A stretch of 6,862 nucleotides of DNA from Acidobacteriota bacterium (lineage in GTDB: Bacteria > Acidobacteriota > Vicinamibacteria > Vicinamibacterales > UBA2999). This document shows, piece after piece, positions 6,834-6,862 of the stretch (position 1 is its first letter; each line of letters begins with the position of its first letter). Under the pieces are notes generated by a model. That model was given only the letters and a program-made list of their open reading frames with translations, did not search any database and was not told the DNA's origin. Both the position numbers and the translations under genes were made by a program. The stretch is taken from the NCBI GenBank assembly GCA_013813075.1, contig JACCSI010000029.1:1-6862 (forward strand), in the 5' to 3' direction.

Positions 6834-6862
6834 AGTATAGCACGGCCGAAAAAAAGCGTGCA
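6834..6862 (-). promoter_or_regulatory. Candidate promoter of the FN3/protease operon (extended -10)
   Basis: On the minus strand TGCTATACT gives an extended -10 element (TGn plus TATACT, five of six matches to TATAAT). The hexamer 17 bases upstream, TGCACG at the window edge, matches the -35 consensus at only three positions, so recognition would rely on the extended -10. Transcription would start near 6827, leaving a leader of about 108 bases before the first gene. Confidence 0.5.
6849..6862 (-). terminator. Possible tail of an intrinsic terminator of a gene beyond the right edge
   Basis: On the minus strand the window begins TGCACGC followed by seven Ts (6849-6855). That looks like the right arm of a hairpin plus T-run, whose left arm would lie outside the window. 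It would isolate the FN3/protease operon from upstream transcription. The same bases also form a weak GCACG/CGTGC repeat (6840-6844 with 6857-6861), so the terminator reading is tentative. Confidence 0.3.

Noticed and set aside
1..6862. CRISPR array, tRNA or rRNA genes, insertion sequence
   Set aside because: I saw no regularly spaced repeats, no tRNA-like cloverleaf with T-arm consensus, no rRNA segments and no transposase. The only repeated DNA is FN3-coding sequence.

Overview
The window reads as a piece of a GC-rich, Gram-negative-type bacterial chromosome. The mix of FN3-bearing secreted metalloproteases, a GT-C-like membrane protein and a polyprenyl-phosphate GT2 enzyme would fit Acidobacteriota (Vicinamibacteria-like soil bacteria). 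That placement is from general familiarity, not from a marker gene. All supported genes lie on the minus strand, so the region is transcribed from the right edge towards the left edge, and coding density is very high.

In transcription order the window holds: (1) a 143-base leader and promoter region (6720-6862) with an extended -10 element and a good ribosome binding site; (2) a secreted 362-residue protein with two FN3-like domains and a C-terminal domain of unknown function (5631-6719); (3) a secreted matrixin-like metalloprotease homologue with two C-terminal FN3 domains, whose zinc motif has Asn where the catalytic Glu should be (3858-5579); (4) a secreted reprolysin/peptidyl-Asp-type metalloprotease with an intact HExxHxxGxxH motif and two C-terminal FN3 domains (2099-3877), whose TTG start overlaps the previous gene by 20 bases; (5) a roughly 50-base gap with a hairpin; (6) the C-terminal part of a multi-spanning GT-C-like glycosyltransferase with a soluble C-terminal domain, which appears to have lost its N-terminal catalytic half (773-1873, with open frame up to 2047); (7) a GT2 polyprenyl-phosphate sugar transferase (776 to 1, running off the left edge), coupled to the previous gene by an ATGA overlap.

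Genes 2-4 look like one exported unit: each has a signal peptide, each carries a related pair of FN3 modules, and spacing is 51 bases or an overlap. One plausible reading is an extracellular proteolytic or binding system made of an active protease, a probably inactive protease homologue and a non-protease FN3 partner. Genes 6-7 belong to a different theme, lipid-linked sugar transfer at the cytoplasmic membrane. The junction between the two themes (about 2030-2100) is where the membrane gene is truncated and where a short REP-like motif and a hairpin sit.
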